Assembly (NCBI GenBank): GCA_039819485.1
Contig: JBCBRY010000015.1
Coordinates: 1-64,000, forward strand
Length of the DNA: 64,000 nucleotides
From: UBA6168 sp039819485
GTDB lineage: Bacteria > Bacteroidota > Bacteroidia > Chitinophagales > Saprospiraceae
Direction of reading: 5' to 3'
Of this stretch, positions 51,253-60,424 are shown piece after piece. Every line of letters begins with the position of its first letter. Positions within the stretch are counted from its first letter, which is position 1. The position numbers and the translations under genes are program-made. The notes beneath the pieces were generated by a model that saw only the letters and a program-made list of their open reading frames with translations, did not search any database and was not told where the DNA came from.

Positions 51253-52509
51253 TTATTTTCCACCACCGCCCAACAAAACAGGCTCCTCTTTTCCAGCTTC
51301 CTCATTCAGTAATTCCAACATTTCAAACCCCATCGCTTCCACATCTTCGGCAGAGTTGGACAAAACAACGATCCCAACGTTGGATGATTTGACAAAACCA
51401 ATAAATGAACGAAATCCTCCCGTGCTACCAGACACCCAAACGGCCTTGGTCGTCGGGTTTAATTCACTCGTAAACCAGCCATATCCGGTATAGGTCTTTT
51501 TATTTAGAACATAAGAAGGGTGGTCGAGTTGGGGTTCGTGCGTTTGTGCGAACGCATCCATTATTATTTGTTTTCCTGCCAAGCCCATGTTCACTTGCAG
51601 AAATTTTACCAGGTCGCCAGCAGAAGATTTTACCCCGCCGGCAGGTGCCATGCCTTTGAAGCTCCAATGCTTTACTGCTTTCCCTTTTTTGTTGTGGCCT
51701 TTTGCCAGGAACTGCAACTGTGTCCGGCTTAAACCGACCCCGGTATTTTCCATTTCCAATGGAGAAAGAATAGCGTTTTGCAATAAGTCCCCATAGGAAA
51801 TGTTATTCATATCTGCCATGATATTGCCCAACAGGGCCATGCCCACGTTCGAGTAATCAAAATGAACACCCGGTGGACAGTTGATGGTGTACTTTGGCAA
51901 GTCATTATAAAGATCCCTTTTTGTATAATTTTTATAAGGGTCTTTTTTGTAAAATATTTTTCTGAAAAATTTATTCCTGAATATTCCTTTCGGCTCACTC
52001 GGCAGCCCCGAGCTATGGGAAGCCAAATCACAAAAACCAATACAGATGTCGGGGACGGTTGGATCAGGCTGGCAAGAAACAATTCGATAGGCGTCCGAAT
52101 CCATTATATCGGGTATAAAATATTCCGTGCAAACCATATGTTGATAGGTCGGTATTTGCACGCCCGGCGGTGCATGACTTTGTACGCGCTCCCCCAACGA
52201 AAATTTACCTTGATAAGATTCCAGCAACATCAGGCTGGTCGTAAAAACATTGGTAATGGAGCCCACTTCAAAAATGGTGTTTTCATCCGGCCGCTCTTTT
52301 TCCAGGTCACTTTTAACCCCGAACCCCTGCACAGCCGTTTCGTCTCCATTTATTATTCCGATGACAATTCCTTTGTTGTTTTTTTGACTGACATATTTTT
52401 CTGCCTCTTTATTTATTTCCGGCAAAAAAATATTCTGTGAAAAAATAAAGGCAGCAGGAATTAAAACAATTCCGATGAAAAACAATAATCTGATTTTTAT
52501 TCTAAGCAT
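51253..52509 (-). CDS. Class-C beta-lactamase/serine-hydrolase-like secreted protein with altered active site
   Basis: The ATG at 52509 gives 418 residues with signal peptide MLRIKIRLLFFIGIVLIPAA...FSQ. The fold is that of the beta-lactamase/D-aminopeptidase family: EVGSITNVFTTSLMLL at the SxxK site, FDYSNVGMALLGNIM (YxN) and GSTGGFRSFIGF near the KTG/HTG site. The catalytic lysine of SxxK is replaced by Asn (Ser84-Ile-Thr-Asn87), while the YSN motif is intact. Without that lysine the usual acyl-enzyme chemistry is doubtful. It may be a binding protein or have a shifted mechanism. Confidence 0.8.
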   Translation of the reverse strand: MLRIKIRLLFFIGIVLIPAAFIFSQNIFLPEINKEAEKYVSQKNNKGIVIGIINGDETAVQGFGVKSDLEKERPDENTIFEVGSITNVFTTSLMLLESYQGKFSLGERVQSHAPPGVQIPTYQHMVCTEYFIPDIMDSDAYRIVSCQPDPTVPDICIGFCDLASHSSGLPSEPKGIFRNKFFRKIFYKKDPYKNYTKRDLYNDLPKYTINCPPGVHFDYSNVGMALLGNIMADMNNISYGDLLQNAILSPLEMENTGVGLSRTQLQFLAKGHNKKGKAVKHWSFKGMAPAGGVKSSAGDLVKFLQVNMGLAGKQIIMDAFAQTHEPQLDHPSYVLNKKTYTGYGWFTSELNPTTKAVWVSGSTGGFRSFIGFVKSSNVGIVVLSNSAEDVEAMGFEMLELLNEEAGKEEPVLLGGGGK

Positions 52510-52535
52510 GGTTTTATTTTTTAAAATGTACGACA

Positions 52536-52613
52536 ACGGTGACATCATTTCTTGAGCCTGAAATCCGAAAATCTAATTCCATTGGTCACTTAGGTTAAAA
52601 ATGGCGTCACCGT
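52536..52613. repeat. ACGGTGACATCATTT inverted repeat upstream of the serine-hydrolase-like gene
   Basis: ACGGTGACATCATTT (52536-52550) and AAATGGCGTCACCGT (52599-52613) are complements with two mismatches. The element fills the gap between the USP stop and the start of the next minus-strand gene. It resembles 33444-33524 in size and end sequence. Confidence 0.65.
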
Positions 52614-52630
52614 TTTACTGGTCTGACGAC

Positions 52631-53482
52631 CTATTTAATAATCAACAAAGGCACTTTCGAATCAAAGACTTCTTTTTTGATCACACTGCGGTGAAACAAT
52701 CTTTCAAAAAACGAGCGTTTCGGTTTGTGCATGACCATTAGATCCACTCCCCAGGCCTCGGTAAAATCAACCAGTTCGCCGGCCACGTCCGCAGCAGCCA
52801 CGGTGTGGAAAGTCACTTGTAAAGCGGGCGTTTTTCCAGCGAAAAAACTTTCCAGCTCTTGCATGTTAACCGGCTTTTTTTCGTCTTCATTTTTTTCTAC
52901 ATGCACGATCCGTAAAATGGGATCAAAAGTCCCCATCAGTTTTCCTACTTCCCAGATATGATAAGGATCGGTGCTTTGCAGATCGGCAGCATAAGCAATC
53001 ATTTTTATATTTTCATTTTGTGCGTTTTCGGGAACCGCCAATACCGGGCAGGGTGCCCTGTTCAAAGTGGTCGTTGTTACACTGCCGATGAATTTTTCAA
53101 AATTACTGTGCGCCCCCTGGGTGCCCATGATGATCAGGTCGACTTCTTTGCTGGTGGCAGCTTCGGCAATTGAATTGGCCGGCACCCCCATTTTGATGTC
53201 GGAACGTATGTTCGGCAGATTTTCCAACCCTTGCACCATCTGTACCTGCGCAATGCCGGAATCCACGAATGCTTTCATCATGCCTTTTGCGATTTCTATT
53301 TTATCCATGGTCGCCTGGGCCACCATTACCGGGAAATCCATTGGCTCGGCCTCCGGGTAGGCCACGTGCAGGAGGTCGATGCTTGCGTTATATTTGTCGG
53401 CGAACCAGAGCGCATAACGAAATGCATTTTGTGCGGCTTCCGAAAAATCGGTGGGGAAAAGAATTTTATTAATTTTTAACAT
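52631..53482 (-). CDS. Tandem-domain universal stress protein
   Basis: This 283-residue protein has two Usp folds. The first starts MLKINKILFPTDFSEAAQNA and has the ATP loop GTQGAHSNFEKFIGS with CPVLAVP. The second (about 155-283) is divergent and ends KKEVFDSKVPLLIIK. It is a paralogue of the two USPs at 7712 and 10108. The gap upstream contains a TGATGAATATCA palindrome, so it may belong to the same low-oxygen regulon despite lying 40 kb away. Confidence 0.9.
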   Translation of the reverse strand: MLKINKILFPTDFSEAAQNAFRYALWFADKYNASIDLLHVAYPEAEPMDFPVMVAQATMDKIEIAKGMMKAFVDSGIAQVQMVQGLENLPNIRSDIKMGVPANSIAEAATSKEVDLIIMGTQGAHSNFEKFIGSVTTTTLNRAPCPVLAVPENAQNENIKMIAYAADLQSTDPYHIWEVGKLMGTFDPILRIVHVEKNEDEKKPVNMQELESFFAGKTPALQVTFHTVAAADVAGELVDFTEAWGVDLMVMHKPKRSFFERLFHRSVIKKEVFDSKVPLLIIK

Positions 53483-53514
53483 GATGGCTTTATTTCATTT
53501 GATGCCCCCAAAAA

Positions 53515-53570
53515 GGACGCTACCCTCGATTTAATTTGGTTACGGCTATCGATATTAATGGATAGCGTCC
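53515..53570. repeat. GGACGCTACCC inverted repeat in the USP upstream gap
   Basis: GGACGCTACCC (53515-53525) and GGATAGCGTCC (53560-53570) are complements with one mismatch around a 34-nt loop. It lies 33 nt upstream of the USP start. The 356-nt gap 53483-53838 also contains the FNR-like box and a short CCTCTTTCC/GGAAGAGG hairpin near 53780-53803. Confidence 0.6.
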
Positions 53571-53655
53571 AAGGCGGGTAGTCGATCAAAATCGGCGGTA
53601 AAGCCCCCGATTCATCAACAGTATAAATTTACCAGCCTTGCCGGTTCGGGCATAC

Positions 53656-53667
53656 TGATGAATATCA
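53656..53667. promoter_or_regulatory. Candidate FNR-type box TGATGAATATCA
   Basis: TGAT-GAAT-ATCA matches the FNR core exactly (TGAT-N4-ATCA) and is centred about 180 bp upstream of the USP start. It is a single box without a second copy at 22 bp that fits fully. Confidence 0.35.
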
Positions 53668-53838
53668 ACCCCATTATTGATTTTTCACAGGTAATTGTTG
53701 CAGGAAATAAAAAGAGTATTGTAGGCAAATAAGCAGGCTTGGATAGCCGAAGATGCTGCTGGCCTGAGAGCTTCTCTTTCCGCCTCTTTCCTGAGAGGAA
53801 GAGGATTTGCCGTGACTCGGATGGTTAATCCGAGGTAC

Positions 53839-54582
53839 TTAATTGATCATTTTTTCTAAAATATCACCGACATAATAGGCTACTCCGGCCGCAATTGCCC
53901 CGAGCAGGAGCGTCTCCCAGATTCCTTTCAACTTGTTCGTTTCCGTAACAAAAGATTTCAGGTAACCAATCATGGCAAACCCGAGCCCCGTCAGGCCGCA
54001 GGTGGTCCAAAATACATTGCCGGAAAAACCGAACCAATAATCCCAGACATAAATCACTAGCGGAATAAGTCCCACTAAAATAAAAGACACATACGTGACC
54101 AGGCCGATTTTAAAAGGCGACTTCTGGTCTTTGATCATTTCCAGTTCTTCTTTCATCATCGTGTCCACCCATACATCTTTATCGGAGCAGATAACGTCCA
54201 CCACTTTCTCCAACAATTCCCCTTTGAATCCTTTTTTCTCATAAATCTCCCTGATTTCTTCCCGCTCTGCATCGGGAATATTATCCACCTCCCAATATTC
54301 GACTGCCTTGTGCTTTTCGAAGTTTTGCCGCTCCGACTTGGCAGATAAATAAGCACCGACCGACATGGAGAAACCGTCCGCCAATAAATTGGCAAACCCC
54401 AGGATCAGCACTACGGAAGCATTCAGGTCGGCACCGACCGACCCCGCTACGATGGCAAAAGTGGTCACACTGCCATCAATCCCACCATAGACGAACTCAC
54501 CCAGATAGGCCTGGTATTTATTTACAAAGCTGCTTTGGTGATGAAAAGAATTTTCGTTGTGAGGGTGATTTTGTTCACTCAT
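53839..54582 (-). CDS. VIT1/CCC1-family iron/manganese transporter
   Basis: The ATG at 54582 (MSEQNHPHNENSFHHQSSF) gives 247 residues; an earlier start adds ten. The His-rich N-terminus leads to the family motif GEFVYGGIDGSVTTFAIVAGSVGA and helix two GFANLLADGFSMSVGAYLSAKSE, both hallmarks of the VIT/CCC1 family. A cytosolic acidic helical insertion (about 105-160) precedes the last three helices. VIT1/CCC1 proteins move Fe(II) or Mn(II) out of the cytosol. The direction and metal here are family inference. Confidence 0.9.
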   Translation of the reverse strand: MSEQNHPHNENSFHHQSSFVNKYQAYLGEFVYGGIDGSVTTFAIVAGSVGADLNASVVLILGFANLLADGFSMSVGAYLSAKSERQNFEKHKAVEYWEVDNIPDAEREEIREIYEKKGFKGELLEKVVDVICSDKDVWVDTMMKEELEMIKDQKSPFKIGLVTYVSFILVGLIPLVIYVWDYWFGFSGNVFWTTCGLTGLGFAMIGYLKSFVTETNKLKGIWETLLLGAIAAGVAYYVGDILEKMIN

Positions 54583-54982
54583 TGATCTCCTCTGTTTGCC
54601 GTAAAAATACAAAGTAAGTAAGGATGAAAAACCATTTTTTACAAGTACGTTCCTTCAAGGGCTTCGGTAGTGAAAATTCGGAACAGGCGGTCGGGCCTGC
54701 CCAACTTGTTGAGCTTTTTTTTGCCTGCTGAAAACAAGGTTAAACACATGGACATATGTGCTTTTATTCATGCATTTTGGTGGTGGGTTTTCATAAAAAA
54801 CACTTGTGCCGCAACTGCCTTTTTTCAGAATACATCTTCCCCCAACAGTTGAATAATTTATTTTATACCCTTTTTTCAACTAAATATTTCCTTTAATTAA
54901 AATATACAAAACATACTCCCGATTTTACGTTACCCAGCTTGAAACAAAAGTTCATATAAACATTAACTTTAATCGACCTATT

Positions 54983-55117
54983 TATTTTTGGCAACTAATA
55001 TTGAGGCAGAGGGTAGTTGGTATAGAGTAGAGGGACGTTTTGCTCGTCATTTAATCAATGAATCCAGCGTCTGATTTTTCATGCCCTTCTACCATCTGCC
55101 ATCTATCCTCTACTTTC
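54983..55117 (+). promoter_or_regulatory. Candidate metY promoter and structured leader
   Basis: TATTTTTG (54983-54990) fits the Bacteroidota -7 element. Transcription from it would give a leader of about 150 nt with word-type inverted arms: 55005-55034 (GCAGAGG, GTAGTTG, GTATAGA, GTAGAGG) and 55084-55117 (TCTACCA, TCTGCCA, TCTATCC, TCTAC). I find no known SAM riboswitch in it. The rest of the 566-nt gap 54583-55148 shows nothing I can support. Confidence 0.4.
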
Positions 55118-55148
55118 ACACATTAATGCTAATCAAAAATTGGTACAC

Positions 55149-56414
55149 ATGAAAAAAGAAACAATCTCCATACACGGTGGCTATGAAACCGACCCAACCA
55201 CCAAATCAGTTGCTGTTCCAATCTACCAGACAGTAGCTTACGAATTTGACAATGCCCAGCACGGGGCCGACCTGTTCAACCTCGCCGTACCCGGCAACAT
55301 TTACACCCGCATCATGAACCCGACCGCAGATGTGCTGGAAAAACGAGTGGCAGAACTGGAAGGAGGCATTGCCGGGCTGGCACTCAGTGCCGGTAGTTCA
55401 GCGGTCACTTATTCCATCTTGAACATCGCCGAGAAAGGGGACAACATTGTATCGGTGCCCTTGTTGTACGGCGGTACTTATACCCTCTTCAAACACATGC
55501 TCCCCAAAATGGGCATCGATGTAAAATTTGCCGCCTCGGACAGTCCGAAGGACATCAATAAACTGATTACCAAAAAGACCAAAGCCGTATACGCCGAGAC
55601 CATCGGCAACCCTGCCGGCAACATCCCCGACCTGGAAAAAATTGTCAAAGTAGCCCATAAAAAAGGAGTACCCGTTATCGTGGACAACACTGTGGCTACG
55701 CCAATGCTCATCAGTCCGATCGAATATGGCGTTGACATAGTCGTGCATTCCCTGACCAAGTACATGGGCGGCCACGGCACCACGCTCGGTGGCATCATCG
55801 TCGATAGCGGTAAATTCCCCTGGGCCGATCACCCCGAAAAATTCCCAATGCTGAATACGCCGGAGCCTTCCTACCACGGGGTCGTGTACACGGAAGCGTT
55901 CGGGCCAGCGGCCTACATCGGAAGGGCGAGGACCGTTCCACTCAGGAATACGGGTGCCGCCATTTCGCCGTTCAATGCCTTCATGATTTTACAAGGTATC
56001 GAAACACTCGGCCTGCGGATGGAACGCCACTGCTCCAATGCACTGGCCGTCGCCAAATATCTTGAAGGTCATGACAAAGTAGAATGGGTAAAATATGGCG
56101 GCTTAAAGAGCAGCGAATACTACCGCCTGGCCAGGAAATACACGAATGGCACGCCGGCATCCCTGCTTACATTTGGTGTGAAAGGTGGATACGACGCAGC
56201 AGTTAAGTTTTATGACAAACTGGGTCTCTTCAAACGCCTCGTCAATATCGGCGATGCCAAGTCACTGGCTTGCCACCCGGCATCTACCACACACCGCCAA
56301 CTGAACGATGAAGAACTGACCACCGCCGGTGTAACGAAAGAAATGATCCGCCTCTGCGTAGGCATCGAACACATCGACGATATCATCGGCGACCTGGAAC
56401 AGGCACTGGCCTGA
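55149..56414 (+). CDS. metY: O-acetylhomoserine sulfhydrylase (MetY-type, PLP-dependent)
   Basis: The ATG at 55149 gives 421 residues (MKKETISIHGGYETDPTTKS). Family motifs include VPIYQTVAYEFDNAQHGADL, NIYTRIMNPTADVLEKRVAELEGG, the PLP-binding lysine in VVHSLTKYMGGHGT and the Asp-containing VIVDNTVATP. The FNLAVPGNIYTRIMNPT insertion separates MetY from MetB/MetC. It makes homocysteine from O-acetylhomoserine and sulfide. A strong terminator follows the gene and it stands alone. Confidence 0.93.
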   Translation: MKKETISIHGGYETDPTTKSVAVPIYQTVAYEFDNAQHGADLFNLAVPGNIYTRIMNPTADVLEKRVAELEGGIAGLALSAGSSAVTYSILNIAEKGDNIVSVPLLYGGTYTLFKHMLPKMGIDVKFAASDSPKDINKLITKKTKAVYAETIGNPAGNIPDLEKIVKVAHKKGVPVIVDNTVATPMLISPIEYGVDIVVHSLTKYMGGHGTTLGGIIVDSGKFPWADHPEKFPMLNTPEPSYHGVVYTEAFGPAAYIGRARTVPLRNTGAAISPFNAFMILQGIETLGLRMERHCSNALAVAKYLEGHDKVEWVKYGGLKSSEYYRLARKYTNGTPASLLTFGVKGGYDAAVKFYDKLGLFKRLVNIGDAKSLACHPASTTHRQLNDEELTTAGVTKEMIRLCVGIEHIDDIIGDLEQALA

Positions 56415-56446
56415 CCAGCAGATTAAAATTATTTAATCAAAATATT

Positions 56447-56486
56447 AAAGCACCCTGCTACACTAAACAAGCAGGGTGCTTTTTTT
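56447..56486 (+). terminator. Rho-independent terminator of metY
   Basis: AAAGCACCCTGCT (56447-56459) and AGCAGGGTGCTTT (56470-56482) form a perfect 13-bp stem with a 10-nt loop. The stem runs into a tract of seven T. It lies 33 nt after the metY stop. Confidence 0.93.
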
Positions 56487-56589
56487 AAATAAATTAATGT
56501 CACATAATTCTGAGGGTACAAACCCTCGGCCGTCGAATTTTATTTTGCAAATAAAAAAATCAAATTATTGAGATACGATAAAAACCCAA

Positions 56590-56695
56590 CATTTTTCATT
56601 TTTTCCCGAAGCGAGTTCGGGACAGGCTATTCTTCATTTTTCTTTTTTCATTTTTCTTTTTTCTTTTTTCTTTTTTCATTTTTCATTTAATCTTT
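56590..56695. repeat. CATTTTT/CTTTTTT word array downstream of the YceI gene
   Basis: On the plus strand this is a run of TTTTTCA and TTTTTCT words (56631-56690) with a shorter stretch of the same words before a small GC-rich hairpin (CCCGAAGCGAGTTCGGG, 56606-56622). It is single-direction here, without a clear complementary arm, and lies between convergent metY and yceI. Confidence 0.5.
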
Positions 56696-57259
56696 CCTTT
56701 TTTTCGTCCAAAAATCGATTTCCACTTGAATTGTTTCCGCTAAAAAATCGGGCATGGAGGTATGATTAAATCCAGCGCCGATGCCATGATCCAAGCGGTT
56801 GATTTCGGTACGTGATTTAAACCCGATGGTATGGCCGTCCATTTTTATGATCTGAAAAGGCAGTTCGATATTTTTGGAAACGCCGTGCATGTCGAATTTT
56901 CCAAAAGCGACATAGTTGGCATAATTAATTTGCTGGATGGAATCACTTTTAAAAGTAATGAGCGGATATTTTTCGACATCAAAAAAATCGGCGGTGCGCA
57001 GGTGATCGTCGCGGTCGGGAATCCCGGTATTGATACTGGCGGCTTGAATGGAAGCATCAATCGTGGACGCCGTGATCTCTTCATCGTTCCAGTCCATTTT
57101 AATTTCATAATCTGTGAATTTTCCCGTCACTGCGGTAAACCCCGAAATAGAAATACGAAAACCAACCGTAGAATGATTAGGTTCGACTTTTAATTTACGG
57201 ACCTGGGCAGCTGCAGAAATAGCCATTAAAAAGGTAAATAAGCATAAAACCTGTTTCAT
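56687..57259 (-). CDS. YceI-family periplasmic lipid-binding-like protein
   Basis: This 190-residue protein has signal peptide MKQVLCLFTFLMAISAAAQ and the YceI pattern: VEPNHSTVGFRISISGFTAV, ASINTGIPDRDDHLRTADFFDVEKYPLITFKS and GKFDMHGVSKNIELPF. YceI folds as a lipocalin-like barrel that can bind polyisoprenoids; the physiological role is not settled. The terminal region is KKRKD with no anchor, so it is likely soluble in the periplasm or secreted. It converges on metY. Confidence 0.9.
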   Translation of the reverse strand: MKQVLCLFTFLMAISAAAQVRKLKVEPNHSTVGFRISISGFTAVTGKFTDYEIKMDWNDEEITASTIDASIQAASINTGIPDRDDHLRTADFFDVEKYPLITFKSDSIQQINYANYVAFGKFDMHGVSKNIELPFQIIKMDGHTIGFKSRTEINRLDHGIGAGFNHTSMPDFLAETIQVEIDFWTKKRKD

Positions 57260-57414
57260 GATTTTTCATTTTTATTAAAAGTTCCAAAACAAATGACTTT
57301 ATCTTTAGCCGTCCGTTGCAAACACATCTGCACTGAACCGCCAACATAAATCCGATTTAGCATCCAACCATTAATGGCAATAATATTTACTTGATAAATT
57401 CCTCAGCGAACCTT

Positions 57415-57463
57415 GCTCCCTCTGCGCGATCCGTTTCCCGTGAAATCTGCACGCAGCGGGAGC
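57415..57463. repeat. GCTCCCTCTGCG inverted repeat
   Basis: GCTCCCTCTGCG (57415-57426) and CGCAGCGGGAGC (57452-57463) are complements with one mismatch; flanking CTCAGCG and CGCTCGCAG extend the pairing loosely. It lies in the 313-nt gap between the divergent YceI and S41 genes and belongs to the CTCTGCG word family. Nothing else in that gap is supported. Confidence 0.6.
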
Positions 57464-57572
57464 AGCGCTCGCAGGACATTAAATATTTAATACCATATTT
57501 ACAGAAATGTAAAAACATTGTCAGCAAGCAGTACTTTTTGCTAATTTCCCCGTTATTTAAGAAACAATTATT

Positions 57573-59798
57573 ATGAAAATCTCAACGCTAATTTATTGCC
57601 TGCTTTTTTCCTTTACTCTTGCCATCGCACAAAAAGCCGATCCCGTCCTCAACATGGGCTTTGAGGACATGGAAACCGACAGCGAACTCCCCAACGGCTG
57701 GATGCAATGGGGCACACCCAATTTTAATTTGCAAGTCGATTCGACCGTAAAAAAATCAGGACAACAATCCATGCTGATTACCTTTAAAGGAACGAGCACC
57801 TACAACTCCTTTGGCTGTGCTGCATTTAAGATCCCTTCCGCATACGGCGGAAAAGAAATCACCCTGGAGGGATATATGAAAATAGAAAATGTTGAGGATG
57901 GCGTAGCGGGACTGGTATTACGGGTAGACGGCCCGGACAACATCATTGGTTTTGACAATATGCAGGACCGGGAAATCAATGGCACCATTGACTGGAAAAA
58001 ATATACCACTACCGTGACGTTTAGCAGTGAGGCGACCAATATATTTGTTGGGGGAATTGTTAACGGCACCGGAAAAGCCTGGTTCGATGATTTTCAATTA
58101 TTCATTGATGGCGTTCCGCTCCTGGACGTACCTTTTTATGAAAGACCCAAATTACCCGCTGAACTGGACACGGAGTTTGACGAAGGCACTAATATTAAAA
58201 TCAATGAATTAACCGCACAGCAATACGAGTCACTTTATACACTTGGAAAAATATGGGGATTCGTTAAATATTATCATCCCAAAATCGCAACGGGCGAAGT
58301 AAATTGGGACAACGAATTATTTCGGGTATTGCCCGCGGTATTAAATGCAAAAAATAAAAAAGAATTTTCTGGCATCACAGAAAAATGGATCAACCAACTT
58401 GGTAAAATAGAACCAAACGACAGCACCAATGAAGTTTCCGATGACATCAAATTATTCCCAACGACACAATGGATCAACGACGGAGAAAAATTTAGTCCCT
58501 CTTTAATTATTCTTTTAAACAAAATAAATAACGCCAAAAGAGAAAATAAACATTTTTATATCGGCCATTCCTTTAACGTAGGTAACCCGATTTTTAAAAA
58601 TGAAAAAGCATATGAAAACATGGCTTTCGACGATGATGGTTTTAAACTGTTGTCGCTTTATCGCTATTGGAACATGATCGAATATTTTTTCCCGTACAAA
58701 CACTTGACGGATACCCAATGGGAAAAAGTATTGCACGGTTTAATTCCCCGGTTTTTAAGTGCTGACGAAGAGTTATCATACAAGTTGGCGGCTCTTGAAA
58801 TGATCGGAAAAGTACAGGACACCCATGCCAATATCTGGCGGGACAGTACGCTCAGTGATTTTCACGGGGAGAACTATGTGCCAATGGAATTAACAGTAGT
58901 GCAGGATAAAGTCGTCATCACCCGGTTTTTCAACGATAGCTTACAGACTGAACATGGATTGGAAATTGGCGATGTCGTCCTGCAAATTGGCGAACAAAGC
59001 ATTGCGGAAGCCATCGAAGAAAGAAGCAAATATTGCCCTGCCTCCAATCGCCCCACCCAGTTGCGGGACGTTGGCCGGCGCTTGTTGTGCACCAATGAAA
59101 ACACCCTGGAATTGACGTTGGAAACAAATAACGGTTTGCAGACTTTAATGCTCCCAACGGTTCCATACGACGCAGGCGCTTTTTGGCAAAAAGATATCGG
59201 CCCCTGGAAAATCATGGACAATAACATTGGCTATATTTATCCGGGCAGCATGGAAGGAATAGATGTTGATGCGATGATGGATTCGCTAAAAAATACCAAA
59301 GGTATCGTTATTGACCTTCGATGCTATCCCTCTCAGTTTCTCGTTTTTACGCTGGGCAAATACTTTGTCGAACAACCGGCCGCTTTTGTAAAGTTCACTT
59401 CTGGTAATTTGCAAACTCCCGGCGAATTTACTTTCGGAGACCACCTTGAGACTGGAGTAGAGGACAACCAAAATTATTATAAAAACAAAGTGGTCGTCAT
59501 GGTCAACGCCACTACTCAGAGTCAGGCTGAATACACCACCATGGCCTTTCAGTCTGCCCCGAATGTGACCGTCATCGGCAGCACTACCGCCGCCGCGGAT
59601 GGCAATGTCTCCCGCCTGTCACTGCCCGGCGGCATCGGAACCATGATTTCCGGTATCGGTGTTTATTATCCCGACGGACGGGAAACGCAGCGGGTGGGCA
59701 TAGCCCTTGACGAAGAAGTAAAACCCACAGTGCAGGGGATAAAAGCAGGGTGGGATGAAATGTTGGAAAGAGCGATAGAAATTATTGAACAAAAATAA
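57573..59798 (+). CDS. Secreted S41-family (tail-specific protease-like) peptidase
   Basis: This 741-residue protein has signal peptide MKISTLIYCLLFSFTLAIAQ. A jelly-roll-like domain follows (about 20-180; NMGFEDMETDSELPNGWMQW), then helical regions, a PDZ-like segment (about 440-520; GLEIGDVVLQIGEQSIAEAI) and the S41 core: IGYIYPGSMEG, KGIVIDLRCYPSQF, NATTQSQAEYTTMAFQ with the catalytic Ser region and IGSTTAAADGNVSRLSLPGG with the Lys region substituted by small residues. The S41 fold is clear; the exact Ser/Lys dyad is less clear. It probably degrades proteins or peptides in the periplasm. The next gene starts 8 bp after its stop. Confidence 0.82.
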   Translation: MKISTLIYCLLFSFTLAIAQKADPVLNMGFEDMETDSELPNGWMQWGTPNFNLQVDSTVKKSGQQSMLITFKGTSTYNSFGCAAFKIPSAYGGKEITLEGYMKIENVEDGVAGLVLRVDGPDNIIGFDNMQDREINGTIDWKKYTTTVTFSSEATNIFVGGIVNGTGKAWFDDFQLFIDGVPLLDVPFYERPKLPAELDTEFDEGTNIKINELTAQQYESLYTLGKIWGFVKYYHPKIATGEVNWDNELFRVLPAVLNAKNKKEFSGITEKWINQLGKIEPNDSTNEVSDDIKLFPTTQWINDGEKFSPSLIILLNKINNAKRENKHFYIGHSFNVGNPIFKNEKAYENMAFDDDGFKLLSLYRYWNMIEYFFPYKHLTDTQWEKVLHGLIPRFLSADEELSYKLAALEMIGKVQDTHANIWRDSTLSDFHGENYVPMELTVVQDKVVITRFFNDSLQTEHGLEIGDVVLQIGEQSIAEAIEERSKYCPASNRPTQLRDVGRRLLCTNENTLELTLETNNGLQTLMLPTVPYDAGAFWQKDIGPWKIMDNNIGYIYPGSMEGIDVDAMMDSLKNTKGIVIDLRCYPSQFLVFTLGKYFVEQPAAFVKFTSGNLQTPGEFTFGDHLETGVEDNQNYYKNKVVVMVNATTQSQAEYTTMAFQSAPNVTVIGSTTAAADGNVSRLSLPGGIGTMISGIGVYYPDGRETQRVGIALDEEVKPTVQGIKAGWDEMLERAIEIIEQK

Positions 59799-59805
59799 CT
59801 CAGAC

Positions 59806-60390
59806 ATGAAACAGCTTTCTCTATTGACCTTCTTTACTTTTTCTTTTTTACTGATCTGCTGCAAAAAAGAAAAGGAGTGCGTTTTCAATCAATTGAGGCC
59901 GAGCATATACCGCGCTTACGTCCCATATGAAAAAGGAGATTACATCATATTTAAAAACGAGGCCGGCCTCAAACAAATTTTATCGGTTGCCGATTTCCAG
60001 GCCGAGGAATTCATCCCTTCAAGGCATTATTGCCCGTACAAACATGAAAAAATCGAATGCCTTATTCAGACCACCTGGACGGCCCCCGACTCCTCCAACA
60101 ACAACCCGTTGATTGAATTCCGGGATTGGGTCGTGACGGGAAACTCTTTGACCATATCATCCGATCCGCCGATATTCCACACCACCAATTTCTCCAACCC
60201 CGGCCCAGGAGGGGAGATAAAATTTTTAGACTCGATCACCTTCGCCAACCATAAATATTACGATGTTTATCTGGCAAGCTGCCCGCCCGCCGATAGCGTT
60301 TGCTTTTTTATCGAGTCACTGGGTTTTGTGAAAGATAGAGGGTTGGCTTTTTATACTTTGAATGGGGAGCAATGGGTGTTGGAGGAGTAA
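59806..60390 (+). CDS. Hypothetical lipoprotein
   Basis: The ATG at 59806 gives 194 residues with a lipoprotein signal (MKQLSLLTFFTFSFLLICC) and lipobox ending at a CC pair. The mature part has several cysteines (YCPYKHEKIEC, ASCPPADSVC) and no family motif that I recognise. It starts 8 bp after the S41 peptidase stop, so the two are probably co-transcribed. Its function may relate to that peptidase, but this is only context. Confidence 0.7.
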   Translation: MKQLSLLTFFTFSFLLICCKKEKECVFNQLRPSIYRAYVPYEKGDYIIFKNEAGLKQILSVADFQAEEFIPSRHYCPYKHEKIECLIQTTWTAPDSSNNNPLIEFRDWVVTGNSLTISSDPPIFHTTNFSNPGPGGEIKFLDSITFANHKYYDVYLASCPPADSVCFFIESLGFVKDRGLAFYTLNGEQWVLEE

Positions 60391-60424
60391 CCAACTCGGC
60401 ATTATCATATTACCCCATCCTTAT

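Noticed and set aside
51253..52509. Active class-C beta-lactamase
   Set aside because: The SxxK lysine is replaced by Asn, and many serine hydrolases of this family do not act on beta-lactams.
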